The notes beneath the pieces are model-generated. The model did no database searches. It saw only the letters and a program-made list of their open reading frames with translations, and was not told where the DNA came from. A DNA stretch of 64,000 nt from Thermotalea metallivorans (GTDB lineage Bacteria > Bacillota > Clostridia > Peptostreptococcales > Thermotaleaceae). Every line of letters starts with the position of its first letter. The first letter of the stretch is position 1. The stretch covers positions 1 to 64,000 of the forward strand of contig NZ_LOEE01000032.1 in the NCBI RefSeq assembly GCF_001562415.1, written 5' to 3'. This document shows positions 34,217-43,383 of this stretch, one piece after another. The position numbers and the translations under genes are program-made.

Positions 34217-34504
34217 CTATTCAACAACCGCCAGAATGTCGTTTTGTCTTAAAATTGTGTACTCTACTCCGTCGTACTTGATGTCTGTACCTGCATACTT
34301 AGAGAAAATAACCTTGTCTCCTACTTTTACTTCCATCTTGATTTCTTTACCGTCCACTACGCCACCTGGTCCTACGGCAACAACTTCAGCCATTTGTGGT
34401 TGTTCCTTGGCTTGGCTTGGCAGTACAATGCCACTTTTTGTTTTTTCTTCTGCTTCAAGCTTCTTAATCACAACTCTGTCTCCCAATGGTTTGATGTTCA
34501 TCAA
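34217..34504 (-). CDS. groES: Co-chaperonin GroES
   Basis: 95 residues ([20 protein letters not shown]) with the mobile loop region [15 protein letters not shown] and the [20 protein letters not shown] stretch. Heptameric lid of GroEL. First gene of groESL. Confidence 0.97.
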   Translation of the reverse strand: MMNIKPLGDRVVIKKLEAEEKTKSGIVLPSQAKEQPQMAEVVAVGPGGVVDGKEIKMEVKVGDKVIFSKYAGTDIKYDGVEYTILRQNDILAVVE

Positions 34505-34563
34505 AAACCCTCCTTAGAATAATTTGTATAATTGATATTATATTATTATTCATTACCATTTTA

Positions 34564-34590
34564 TTAGCACTCACTTCGATTGAGTGCTAA
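34564..34590. promoter_or_regulatory. CIRCE element (HrcA operator)
   Basis: TTAGCACTC, nine bases, GAGTGCTAA: a perfect CIRCE, 60 bases before groES. HrcA represses groESL through it and releases it on heat shock. Confidence 0.97.
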
Positions 34591-34747
34591 TCACATTTAT
34601 ACTGTATAACATCTAAAATATATATGCAAATCTCCATTTATGGCATATTTTAATCTATTTTGATATTTTAGCCAATGAATTCAAATTTTATTGTTTATGC
34701 ATCGCCTAACTTTTTTTTTCTAAATTTTTCTTTTGTTTTTGTCCTTT

Positions 34748-34783
34748 TGAATTCTCCTCTACTTATAGCAGTAGGGGAGAATT
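34748..34783. repeat. Hairpin between groES and the methyltransferase gene
   Basis: GAATTCTCC-CTAC arms with one mismatch and an eight-base loop. No T run follows on the minus strand, so it is not a standard terminator; an mRNA end-protecting stem of the methyltransferase transcript is possible. Confidence 0.4.
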
Positions 34784-34849
34784 CATTAGAAGGAATTGTT
34801 CACTCCAAGAGTGATATTTATCCCATAAAAAAATAGGACATCCTCTCTT

Positions 34850-35425
34850 TTATTCCCTTATTGCTACAATGCGATAGATATCTGGTGTAATATTGCCTAT
34901 GGAGATACTCTGGTATCCTTTCCTTTTCAGCAGTGCCTCTACCTCTGTTTTATCGATCCGATGAGTAACGGGAGGACCCATTTCGCCTTCTTTTTTCTCC
35001 CATTCAATAATGCCCATTTTCCCGCCGTCTTTTAATATCCTCGATACTTCATCCAAATATGCATCCTGATCCCCTACTTCATGTAAAACATTACAAAGGA
35101 AAGCGTAGCTTACACTCCCATCGGGCAAAACCAAGTGATCTTCTGCTACCAGCACCCCTTGGACATTAGAGATTTTCCCTTCTTTCAGGCGTTCTTCCAC
35201 CTCTTTTAGCATCTCCCGGGAGATATCCAACGCATAGACCTTTCCCCCTTGTCCCACAATTTCCGATGCTGGCAGGGTAAAATATCCAATGCCGCAACCG
35301 ATATCTGCCATCACATCCCCTTCCTGCAGACCCATCTCCATCAAAGTTTCCTTCGGGGGCAGATATTCTCTTCTTCTTGGATTATCTAACTTCTCTTTAT
35401 CCTTTATATGAAACTTGTGTCCCAT
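34850..35425 (-). CDS. Class I SAM-dependent methyltransferase
   Basis: 191 residues. Motif I VMADIGCGIGYFTLPASEIV, acidic end of strand 2 VYALDISREML, motif II/III VSYAFLCNVLHEVGDQDAYL and GGKMGIIEWEKKEG are visible; UbiE/Methyltransf_31-like. Substrate unknown. ATG 35425, eight bases after AAAGGAG, is preferred to an in-frame start at 35473. The next gene upstream (AIM24-like, 35509) is on the same strand 80 bases away. Confidence 0.82.
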   Translation of the reverse strand: MGHKFHIKDKEKLDNPRRREYLPPKETLMEMGLQEGDVMADIGCGIGYFTLPASEIVGQGGKVYALDISREMLKEVEERLKEGKISNVQGVLVAEDHLVLPDGSVSYAFLCNVLHEVGDQDAYLDEVSRILKDGGKMGIIEWEKKEGEMGPPVTHRIDKTEVEALLKRKGYQSISIGNITPDIYRIVAIRE

Positions 35426-35508
35426 GTCATCCTCTCCTTTCTCCAAGACCCAGGGCCTCTTTTCTATCACCATGAAATATCCGCCCCATAGGGCGGATGT
35501 TTCCCATT

Positions 35509-36198
35509 TTATTCCTTACCGGAAGGCGGCATGTAAGGGATGATATTTTTGGCCAGATTTTGAATCGGCATGGTTTGCAGCCAAACCCTGCCCGGCCCCC
35601 TGAGCTTTGCCAAGAACAACCCTTCCCCTCCGAACAATATATTTTTGAAACCTTTTAACATCTCTATGTCAAACTCCACCGTTGGTTCAAACATGGCTAC
35701 GTGTCCCGTATCCACCTTCAGCACTTCCCCGTTTTTCAGATGATACTCTATCACTTCCCCATCCATTTCCATAAAGGCAAGTCCCGGTCCCGTAACTTTT
35801 TGAAGAATAAAACCTTCTCCGCCAAACAGTCCGGCCCCTAGCTTCTTTCGGAAAAATATCTCCAGATTCACGGAGCGTTCTCCGCAGAGGAACGACTTTT
35901 TCTGACAGATCATACTTTGCCCCCGTTCCAATGTTACGGGTATGATTTTTCCGGGAAAAGAAGAAGGGAAAGCAATGATGCCGCTGGGAGAAGTGCAGGT
36001 ATAGGTCGTCATAAAAAGGGATTCTCCCGCAAGCTTTCTGGCGATGCCGCCAAACAATCCGCCTTCCATATTTGTATCCATATGGAAATCATCCGTCATC
36101 CATCCCATGCCGCCCGATTCCGTAAACACACTTTCCCCCCGTTGCAACTCTAAAACGACTACCGGCAAATGGCCGCCCTTGATTTCATATTTCATCAT
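35509..36198 (-). CDS. AIM24-family (TIGR00266-like) protein
   Basis: About 229 residues of beta-rich, glycine-rich repeats ([20 protein letters not shown], ... [40 protein letters not shown]), the hallmark of the AIM24/TIGR00266 family. Function unknown; bacterial members form trimeric beta prisms. ATG pair at 36198/36195 behind GGAGGTG. Confidence 0.85.
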   Translation of the reverse strand: MMKYEIKGGHLPVVVLELQRGESVFTESGGMGWMTDDFHMDTNMEGGLFGGIARKLAGESLFMTTYTCTSPSGIIAFPSSFPGKIIPVTLERGQSMICQKKSFLCGERSVNLEIFFRKKLGAGLFGGEGFILQKVTGPGLAFMEMDGEVIEYHLKNGEVLKVDTGHVAMFEPTVEFDIEMLKGFKNILFGGEGLFLAKLRGPGRVWLQTMPIQNLAKNIIPYMPPSGKE

Positions 36199-36279
36199 TT
36201 TCACCTCCAAGATTAACATATTCTATATAAAAAGTTTTATACCTGCCTTTTGATCGATTTCGCTTTTGGCAGGTATTTT

Positions 36280-39200
36280 CTAATCTTTATCTCGCCTCAA
36301 AGCCTTTAGAATATCTACTTCATAGCAGCCCTTTACCCCGCAAAGCAATTCAATTCCTTTGTCACAATAAGCTTTTGGAGGGAGAGGCAAGTATTCTTGA
36401 AAAACCCTGCGAACTTCGTCATTGGCCTCCATCTGGATCTTGATCTCTGCTTTCACCCGATAGATTAATCCCAGCTCATAAGGACTTTGCAGCTTCTTTG
36501 CATAGGCCTCGGCACTTTTTAAATAGTCTAGGGCCTCCTGATACTTTCCCTCACGGATAAGCAGCAAAGCCATATATCCTTCCGCCGTAGAACGCCCCAA
36601 AAGGGTATCCACTTGCCGATAGGTTTCAATCGCCTTCGTAAAATAACTCTTGGCCCGATGATAATCCCCCATGTCAAAGGCCGCCTGCCCCGCATTGGTA
36701 TTAAAGAGGGTAATGCCCCGAAACACCTTCTTTTCATCACAGATATGCATGGCTTTGTCATAGTAGTGCAGAGCGCTGGAAAACTTCATATTATGTCTTC
36801 GTATTTCTCCAATATAATTATAGGCTGCCGCAATATTTAAGGCATAACGATCCTCCTGTTTGCTTAAGGCCTCAAAGATATGGATGGATTGTTTTAAGGT
36901 TTCTTCTGCCTCTTCATACCTGCCAACCATTAGTTTTTGCAATCCCTGAAGCCGCAGCAATATGCCCATCTCCTTCTGATGATGGTGCCTTTGGGCCAAT
37001 TTTAAGCCTTTGGAAAGGTATTCCTGCATCAAATCCGTATGATGTATCTGGATACCATAATAAATCATCTGCCGGTAACCCTTTAGCATATAGACAAAAT
37101 CCCCGATTTTTTCTGCGCTCTCTATCATCTTTTGGATCGCTTCGACGCCGAAATGATACTCTCCTTCCTGTATGCAATACCTTCCCTTGGTATGATAGAA
37201 GGCAATTTCCAGCCGGGTTATTTCTTCCTTCTCCTTTTCCGTCCTCTTTACTTCCTTTAGTTCCTCCTCTAAATCCTTTAAATATTTGATAGATTCCTCC
37301 TGATTCAGACAAGCATATTTTTCTTCATCCATTTCTTCATCATACAGGATCGGGAAGAGTTCATGGCTGAAATCCGAATAATCATCCAGGTTTTTGATGC
37401 GGTATTTCAGTGCAGCCAGCTTATTTCCCCCATTAGAAAAATGATAAATCAGCTTGGAATAGACGTACTTGTCCCGATAATCGTTTCTTAGGCTCTTTTC
37501 CAAAATCTTACCAATACGATTGTGGAGAATTTTTCTTCTGGCAGGAGATTGAAGGCCGTAGATAAATTCCCTTAGCTTATGGTGGGTAAATTCAAAGCTG
37601 ATTTCTTCCCCATGATCCACTTCCTTGAGAATATATCTGTTCTGCAGCTCTTCTAGGATATCCAGAAGCTCCAACTCATCTTTCCCGCTGATGGTGTGGA
37701 TCATGTCCAAAGTCACCTTATCAAAAAACAAGGAAGCAATATTTAAGAGCTTCATCCCTTCTTCCGAGATATCGATAATCCGGCTTTTCAGTATATCCTG
37801 AGCTTTTCCTGAAATTTCACCAATGGTACCCTTTTCCTTCATCGTATTTAAAAGTTCCATCAAGAAAAAGGCATTTCCTTCGGTTTCTCGATAGATTCGA
37901 TTCTTCATCTCCCGGGTTATGACATAATGAGGCAGTGCCTGCTCGATAAACTCTTCCACCTCTTCCCTAGTGAACCGGGATAGAACCACTTTTTCCATCC
38001 GTTGATCCTTGATCATCGTAGTGAGAAACGGTTCAATCTTTTTGCCATAACCATTTCGGCAAGTTCCGATCAGCAAAATTTGTTTTGTATCCTGATGACG
38101 CAATAGAAAACTTAATAATCCGATACTCATGGTATCCATCCACTGCAAGTCTTCAAAGATCAAAAGGACTTTTCTTTTGCCAGCAACTTTTCTGAAAATC
38201 TCCAGTACAGCTTCCTCTGCCACCTGGTATTTTACCCGATCAATGCCCTCCACAGGGTTGTGGGAGGCAGTGGCCCCTTCCACATCAAATATGGGGAATA
38301 GGTGCAGCACAATATTTTTCCAAAGCTGTGGAATTTCAATCCTCTCCCTGCGGATAATTTCCCCTAAATCAGCAAGTATTTGATTCCAAGGCTTTAGCGG
38401 GTATCCTTCCTCTGCCTGATAGCAGTTGGCTTGCAAAATATAAACATGCTGATTATCCACATTCTCCAAAAATTTCTCCTTCAGCTTGGTTTTTCCGATG
38501 CCTGCTTCTCCCATGATCAGAATCGATTTTGCTCCTTGGTTTTGAACAAAATCCATGTACTGTTCTTCCAGAAATTTTAATTCCTTATGCCGGCCGTAGA
38601 AAAACACATTTGCTTTCCATCTCCCGCTGCCTTTCTCCTCTTTGCCCCTCTTTGTCAAGGTTTCCTCATAGACCTTTTTTGTTTCAGCATCCGGTGTTAT
38701 TCCTAGCTCCCGATCCAGCACTTCCGTCAGTCTGTGGTACAACTCTACAGCCTTATGGTAGGCACCCTCCCTGCCGTAACTTTCTATAAGAATGCGATAA
38801 GCCCTTTCATCAAAAGGGTCAGTATCCATCAACAGCTTTGCATAGTGCTCAACCTTGCGGTTTTCTCCTCTTTCTCGACATCCATTCACCTTCTCATATA
38901 ACTTGGATATATACAGATCCCTATAATATTCTCTGTTTCGAAACATCCATTCCTCAAATTTTTCCCCTTCCTTCACCAGAAAGCCTTGAAGAAATTCCCC
39001 TCCGTAAGCAGCTATTCCTTCCTCCTGGTCATTGAAAAAACGTTGCAAATCCGTCTCAATTTTTATGTCGGGATTGACCATCACCGTGGATTTTTGAGGT
39101 GATATAATAATGTCCATGTCAAAGGCCTTTCGAATTTTATACATGGCATGCCTTAGATTTTTTTTTGCCGTTTCCTCCTCTACCTCTCCCCATAGCAAAT

Positions 39201-39342
39201 CCACCAGCTCATCCCTCGTGGCCTGCCCATTTACAATCAAATAATAAAACAGAGCCTCCGCCTTTCTGAAGGGAAAAATGATTTGCTCATCATTTTTAAA
39301 GACTGCCGGAGCCTGCAGCATTTTTACCTGTATGATATCCAT
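36280..39342 (-). CDS. Large BTAD/AAA/TPR transcription regulator
   Basis: 1020 residues. The N-terminal winged helix (about 1-95; FPFRKAEALFYYLIVNGQAT, RDELVDLLWGEVEEETAKKN) is joined to a bacterial transcription-activation (BTAD) TPR domain (about 100-235). A STAND-type ATPase follows from about 250 (Walker A MGEAGIGKTKL, Walker B VLLIFEDLQWMD), then many TPRs to the end. Such regulators sense a ligand and switch on a neighbouring operon. The nearest candidate is the hut/fhs operon at 40.4-47.2 kb, from which it is now separated by a REP transposase. Monocistronic; ATG 39342. Confidence 0.8.
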   Translation of the reverse strand: MDIIQVKMLQAPAVFKNDEQIIFPFRKAEALFYYLIVNGQATRDELVDLLWGEVEEETAKKNLRHAMYKIRKAFDMDIIISPQKSTVMVNPDIKIETDLQRFFNDQEEGIAAYGGEFLQGFLVKEGEKFEEWMFRNREYYRDLYISKLYEKVNGCRERGENRKVEHYAKLLMDTDPFDERAYRILIESYGREGAYHKAVELYHRLTEVLDRELGITPDAETKKVYEETLTKRGKEEKGSGRWKANVFFYGRHKELKFLEEQYMDFVQNQGAKSILIMGEAGIGKTKLKEKFLENVDNQHVYILQANCYQAEEGYPLKPWNQILADLGEIIRRERIEIPQLWKNIVLHLFPIFDVEGATASHNPVEGIDRVKYQVAEEAVLEIFRKVAGKRKVLLIFEDLQWMDTMSIGLLSFLLRHQDTKQILLIGTCRNGYGKKIEPFLTTMIKDQRMEKVVLSRFTREEVEEFIEQALPHYVITREMKNRIYRETEGNAFFLMELLNTMKEKGTIGEISGKAQDILKSRIIDISEEGMKLLNIASLFFDKVTLDMIHTISGKDELELLDILEELQNRYILKEVDHGEEISFEFTHHKLREFIYGLQSPARRKILHNRIGKILEKSLRNDYRDKYVYSKLIYHFSNGGNKLAALKYRIKNLDDYSDFSHELFPILYDEEMDEEKYACLNQEESIKYLKDLEEELKEVKRTEKEKEEITRLEIAFYHTKGRYCIQEGEYHFGVEAIQKMIESAEKIGDFVYMLKGYRQMIYYGIQIHHTDLMQEYLSKGLKLAQRHHHQKEMGILLRLQGLQKLMVGRYEEAEETLKQSIHIFEALSKQEDRYALNIAAAYNYIGEIRRHNMKFSSALHYYDKAMHICDEKKVFRGITLFNTNAGQAAFDMGDYHRAKSYFTKAIETYRQVDTLLGRSTAEGYMALLLIREGKYQEALDYLKSAEAYAKKLQSPYELGLIYRVKAEIKIQMEANDEVRRVFQEYLPLPPKAYCDKGIELLCGVKGCYEVDILKALRRDKD

Positions 39343-39410
39343 CCCATCACCTGCCTTTGTTTGCTATTATATCATATTTAGCAGCAAAAGGAATTAAATC
39401 TAAACAGATG

Positions 39411-39441
39411 AGCGTGACAGGGGACGGTTCTTTGTCACGCT
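39411..39441. repeat. REP-like palindrome, left copy
   Basis: 31 bases starting AGCGTGACAGGGGACGG and ending TTTGTCACGCT; itself an imperfect palindrome (GCGTGACA/TGTCACGC). Inverted partner at 40379-40409 with one mismatch. Confidence 0.85.
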
Positions 39442-39574
39442 CAATTGAGCTAAAAAATAAAGTGAAATAATATAGGATTTTTATCCAGTATCTCCTTTTT
39501 CTTTCTTATAATCCAAAATAAAGAGGGATTCCATCTATGAAAATAGAATATTCCTCAGAGGAGGAGGTGATATA

Positions 39575-40378
39575 ATGCCAAGATATAGAAGGTTGGTTAG
39601 TAAAGCAGGTATCTACCATGTAATGATGAGGGGAAATGAAAAGAAAAATATATTCCATGATCATGAGGACAGACATAAATTTATTTGCATACTATCTGAC
39701 AAAAAGAAAATATCGGAATATGAGTTATATGCCTATTGCCTTATGAATAACCATGTTCATCTACTAATAAAAGAAAGTAAAGAACCTCTTGCTCAATGTA
39801 TGAAGAGGATTAATACCAGCTACGCTTATTACTTTAATCGAAAATATCAACGGGTTGGCCATGTTTTCCAAGATAGATTCAAAAGCGAACCCATTGAGGA
39901 TGAAAATTATCTGTTGGCCGCCATACAATACATACATAACAATCCTGTTCAGGCTCAACTTGTAAACAATTGCAGGGACTATCCTTGGAGCAGCTATAAC
40001 AGTTACATAAATGAAGCAAGCAAATCTGATGCCGTAGATAGAGAATTTATATTATCTTTATTTTCCCAGAATCCAAGGCAAGCGATCATATTATTCGAGC
40101 AATTTTCTGCAAAGGATAATACAAATTGCTTTTTAGATATAATGGAAAAAAGCGAAAATGAAAAGATAATCCTATATGGATACTTGGAAGGGAAAAAATA
40201 TGCTGAAGAATTTTTAGGAAAGAAAAAACTATCTATAGAAGATTTAAAATGTAAGGTGAATAAACATGTTAGAGACGAGCTCATTGGTTTTTTAAAATTT
40301 CACTCTAACCTATCAATTAGAGAAATTGCAAATATATTAAGTCTAAACAGAGGCGTGATCGATAGAATAAAATTATAA
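39575..40378 (+). CDS. REP-associated tyrosine transposase (Y1/IS200-like)
   Basis: 267 residues. N-terminal MPRYRRLVSKAGIYHVMMRG, HUH metal site in YCLMNNHVHLLIKES and the YIHNNPVQAQL region with the likely catalytic tyrosine mark a single-strand Y1 transposase of the REP-associated type. The C-terminal part (about 180-267) ends in an HTH-like segment (LSIREIANILSLNRGVIDRI). GGAGGAGGTG before the ATG. It likely acts on the flanking palindromes. Confidence 0.88.
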   Translation: MPRYRRLVSKAGIYHVMMRGNEKKNIFHDHEDRHKFICILSDKKKISEYELYAYCLMNNHVHLLIKESKEPLAQCMKRINTSYAYYFNRKYQRVGHVFQDRFKSEPIEDENYLLAAIQYIHNNPVQAQLVNNCRDYPWSSYNSYINEASKSDAVDREFILSLFSQNPRQAIILFEQFSAKDNTNCFLDIMEKSENEKIILYGYLEGKKYAEEFLGKKKLSIEDLKCKVNKHVRDELIGFLKFHSNLSIREIANILSLNRGVIDRIKL

Positions 40379-40409
40379 AGCGTGACAGAGAACCGTCCCC
40401 TGTCACGCT
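40379..40409. repeat. REP-like palindrome, right copy
   Basis: Begins AGCGTGACAGAGAACCG and ends CCCCTGTCACGCT; inverted relative to 39411-39441, 30 of 31 bases equal. Confidence 0.85.
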
Positions 40410-40418
40410 AACAGGTCC

Positions 40419-41036
40419 CTATAACACAACCTTGGATAGAATTTCTTTTTCCAAATCCTCTACTTTTGTTTCCAAGGCTTCTACTTCTTTTGTCACTTCC
40501 CGGACGAAATCTTGATCCTTGATGGAGCCAAGGTTGATTTTGACATTATATAATGCAGAAAGTACAGCCGTCCTTGCCATCATCGCAGCCACAGCCCCAT
40601 CGGTTACTGCATTTTTGTTGCCTTTTTCCACCACCGTCCCAATGGCCTCCATCATGCGAAAGGCATCCTTTGCCACTTCCAAGGGAACTAAAGCCGCTTT
40701 CTTTGTTGCCTCCTGAATGGCTGCCTTTCTGGCCTCTACCTCTTCTTCCGTAGCCTTTGGCAGCTTGAAGGCCGCCATCACTTCATTGAACGCATCGGAA
40801 TCCCGATCAATATCTTCCACAAATTTTTCTCTGTATTTTGCCCCATGGGCAGCAATGGCCTTCATTTCATCCCCTAAGCCTTCGTAACCTTTTTTGCCGA
40901 TGGTGAGGTTTGCCACCATTTCCGTCAAGGCTGCTGCCAGCCCCCCGCTGAGGGCAGCCACACTTCCACCCCCCGGAACAGGAGAGCTGGAAGCTGTTTC
41001 TTCCAAAAAAGCTTTGATGGTCATATTTGCTAACAT
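40419..41036 (-). CDS. fchA: Formimidoyltetrahydrofolate cyclodeaminase
   Basis: 205 residues of the FTCD_C family: SSPVPGGGSVAALSGGLAAA near the start, then MVANLTIGKKGYEG. It releases ammonia from 5-formimino-THF and gives 5,10-methenyl-THF. Last gene of the leftward operon that degrades urocanate; 40 bases after hutI. Confidence 0.93.
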   Translation of the reverse strand: MLANMTIKAFLEETASSSPVPGGGSVAALSGGLAAALTEMVANLTIGKKGYEGLGDEMKAIAAHGAKYREKFVEDIDRDSDAFNEVMAAFKLPKATEEEVEARKAAIQEATKKAALVPLEVAKDAFRMMEAIGTVVEKGNKNAVTDGAVAAMMARTAVLSALYNVKINLGSIKDQDFVREVTKEVEALETKVEDLEKEILSKVVL

Positions 41037-41075
41037 TTTCTTTACACCTCCGCTGGATTCAATGCATATAGCATA

Positions 41076-42344
41076 TTAACTTTTCTTATTTTCCTTGTCA
41101 AAAACAAGGACCCCCTTCTTAACTACTTTTTCCACTGTGCTTACCCCGATATGGTAAGGTATGTATTTATAGGATGGGAACTCGAGGATAATGATGTCCC
41201 CCTGCTTGCCTGCATCGATGCTACCGATCTTGTCTGCACGGCCCACGGCTGCAGCTCCGTTGATAGTCAAGGCAGTCACTGCTTCTTCAATGGACATCTT
41301 CATATACAAAGTGGCCAGAGCAAATACCAAGGGAATGGATTCTGTAAAACAGCTTCCCGGGTTCAGATCCGTAGCCAAGGCCACGGCACAGCCATGGTCA
41401 ATCATGTGCCTTGCCCTTGCATAATGTTCCCTTAAGCTAAAGGCAGTACACGGAAGCAGTGTCGCCACCACCCCTGCCTTTGCCATGTCTTCAATTCCTT
41501 GATCTGAAGCCTGAAGCAGGTGATCTGCAGAAACAGCTCCCAATGCCGCCGCCAGTTCTGCTCCTCCTAACTGCACGATTTCATCGGCATGAAGTTTTAA
41601 TTTCATTCCCATTTCCTTGGCCTTCGTCAAAAGTCTTCTGGACTGTTCCACGGAAAAGACGTTTTTTTCGCAGAAAATATCACAAAACTCTGCCAAGTTT
41701 CTCTCAACCACCGTCGGAAGAACTTTTTCTATCAGAAATTCTACGAATGCATCTTCCCGTCCCTTGTAATCCTTGGGCACGGCATGGGCCCCCAAAAAGG
41801 TTTTTACGATATCGATAGGATGTTCCTGATCCAGCTTCTCCATCACTTCCAGTTGTTTGATTTCTGTTTCATAATCCAGACCATAGCCACTCTTTCCTTC
41901 TACCGTCGTAACACCGAAGGATAGCATAGAATCCAGCCTTCTTTTGCCCAACCGGAACAATTCCTCCTTGGAAGCTTCTCGGGTTGCTTTTACGGAATTG
42001 ATAATGCCTCCGCCTCTTTCCATGATTTCCATATAACTGTCGCCCCGGAGTCTCCAGGAAAATTCCTCAGCACGATATCCTCCAAAGACAAAGTGTGTGT
42101 GTGAATCCACAAAGCCAGGCAATACAGATTTTCCGGAAGCATCAATGACTTGGAAATCTGATTCGCAATAATTTTTCAGAATTTCTTCCGTAGAGCCCAC
42201 CCCTTGAATCACACCCCCTTGGATGACAACTGCACCATTGGGAATCACGTGGAGCTCATTCATTTCCTTGCCCTTTTTCGCCTCAAAACCGCTGCAGGTC
42301 ACCAGTTCTGCAGCATTTTTAATCAACAGATTGCCCTTTGTCAT
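41076..42344 (-). CDS. hutI: Imidazolonepropionase
   Basis: 422 residues, amidohydrolase fold: metal motif VDSHTHFVFGG, substrate region RLRGDSYMEIMERGGGI, metal ligands in LKLHADE and SADHL, and ATDLNPGSC. Opens imidazolone propionate to formiminoglutamate. Four bases separate it from ftcD upstream, so both are co-translated. Confidence 0.96.
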   Translation of the reverse strand: MTKGNLLIKNAAELVTCSGFEAKKGKEMNELHVIPNGAVVIQGGVIQGVGSTEEILKNYCESDFQVIDASGKSVLPGFVDSHTHFVFGGYRAEEFSWRLRGDSYMEIMERGGGIINSVKATREASKEELFRLGKRRLDSMLSFGVTTVEGKSGYGLDYETEIKQLEVMEKLDQEHPIDIVKTFLGAHAVPKDYKGREDAFVEFLIEKVLPTVVERNLAEFCDIFCEKNVFSVEQSRRLLTKAKEMGMKLKLHADEIVQLGGAELAAALGAVSADHLLQASDQGIEDMAKAGVVATLLPCTAFSLREHYARARHMIDHGCAVALATDLNPGSCFTESIPLVFALATLYMKMSIEEAVTALTINGAAAVGRADKIGSIDAGKQGDIIILEFPSYKYIPYHIGVSTVEKVVKKGVLVFDKENKKS

Positions 42345-42348
42345 GGCT

Positions 42349-43254
42349 TTACTCCATCATCCTAGCCTCAAGGATCTGCTCCATAGAGAAATCCTCTACG
42401 CCTAAATAGTATACGGCCGTATCAATTAATGCTTCCATGGGTACAAGACCGATAATTTCACTGCCGACGATGCTCACGCCGTATCTCTTTGCTTCAATTC
42501 TAATCAATTCAAAGGCTCTATAAAGGGCGGTTTTTGTATAATCTGTCATATTCATAGAGATTTGCACAATGCCTCTATCCTTTAGTTCAATACCGATGGC
42601 CTTACAGTAGCGTAATCCTCCATTCAAAAAGCGTATATTTTTGGCGATTCTATTGGCAATCTCCATATTATCTGTTCCTAAATTGACGTTGAAAGCCACC
42701 AGTGGCATTCTGGCTCCCACAGCCGTTACCCCTGCCGTCGGATGGATTTCTGCAGGACCATAATCCGGTGTCCATTCCGGCTGCTTTATCTTCTCTGCCA
42801 TTCCTTCAAACTCCCCTTTGCGGATATTGGCCAGATTTTCTCTTTGGGGCTGGGTTGCTGCCTTTTCATACAGGAAGATGGGCAGTCCGTATTTTTCGGA
42901 AGCTTCCTTTGCCACTTCCTTTGCCAATTCTACAGCTTCCGTCATGCTTACATTTTTCACAGGAATAAAAGGCACAACGTCTACTGCCCCCATTCTAGGA
43001 TGCTGTCCCCGATGTTTCGTCATATCGATGACCTCAATGGCTGCCCCCATGGCTTCGATCACTGCCTTTTTCATCGCTTCAGGTTCTCCTACCACGGTAA
43101 CCACCAAGCGGTTATGATCTTCATCTCTGCTGTAATCCAACAGTTTTACCCCTTCTTTTCCTCTAAAAGAATTTACGATCTTTTCGATTTTTTCCATATC
43201 CCTGCCTTCACTAAAATTCGGCACACACTCAATAATTTTCTTTAGCTGACTCAC
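42349..43254 (-). CDS. ftcD: Glutamate formimidoyltransferase
   Basis: 301 residues, the separate bacterial form of the transferase half of FTCD: ECVPNFSEGRDMEKIEKIVN at the start, HRGQHPRMGAVDVVPFIPVK, and GVTAVGARMPLVAFNVNLGT. Moves the formimino group of formiminoglutamate to THF, freeing glutamate. Placed between hutU (130 bases upstream) and hutI. Confidence 0.95.
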   Translation of the reverse strand: MSQLKKIIECVPNFSEGRDMEKIEKIVNSFRGKEGVKLLDYSRDEDHNRLVVTVVGEPEAMKKAVIEAMGAAIEVIDMTKHRGQHPRMGAVDVVPFIPVKNVSMTEAVELAKEVAKEASEKYGLPIFLYEKAATQPQRENLANIRKGEFEGMAEKIKQPEWTPDYGPAEIHPTAGVTAVGARMPLVAFNVNLGTDNMEIANRIAKNIRFLNGGLRYCKAIGIELKDRGIVQISMNMTDYTKTALYRAFELIRIEAKRYGVSIVGSEIIGLVPMEALIDTAVYYLGVEDFSMEQILEARMME

Positions 43255-43383
43255 AGTTCATCCACCTTTCTTTTTAGAAGTCAGGGCTTACCGATGGAAC
43301 CCATGGCCACATCGGCAAATGCCCCTCTCCTTTGTTTTTAAATCACCAAATCATGCAATGACATGCTATTTGCTGCTTTTCTT

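Larger units (their letters stand above)
39411..40409. mobile_element. REP-transposase unit bounded by inverted palindromes
   Basis: The transposase gene at 39575 with both flanking 31-base palindromes in opposite orientation makes a unit of about 1 kb between the large regulator and fchA. Confidence 0.75.

Noticed and set aside
39411-40409. Reading the inverted palindromes as a CRISPR pair
   Set aside because: Only two copies, inverted, about 970 bases apart with a transposase between them; no array of spacers anywhere in the window.
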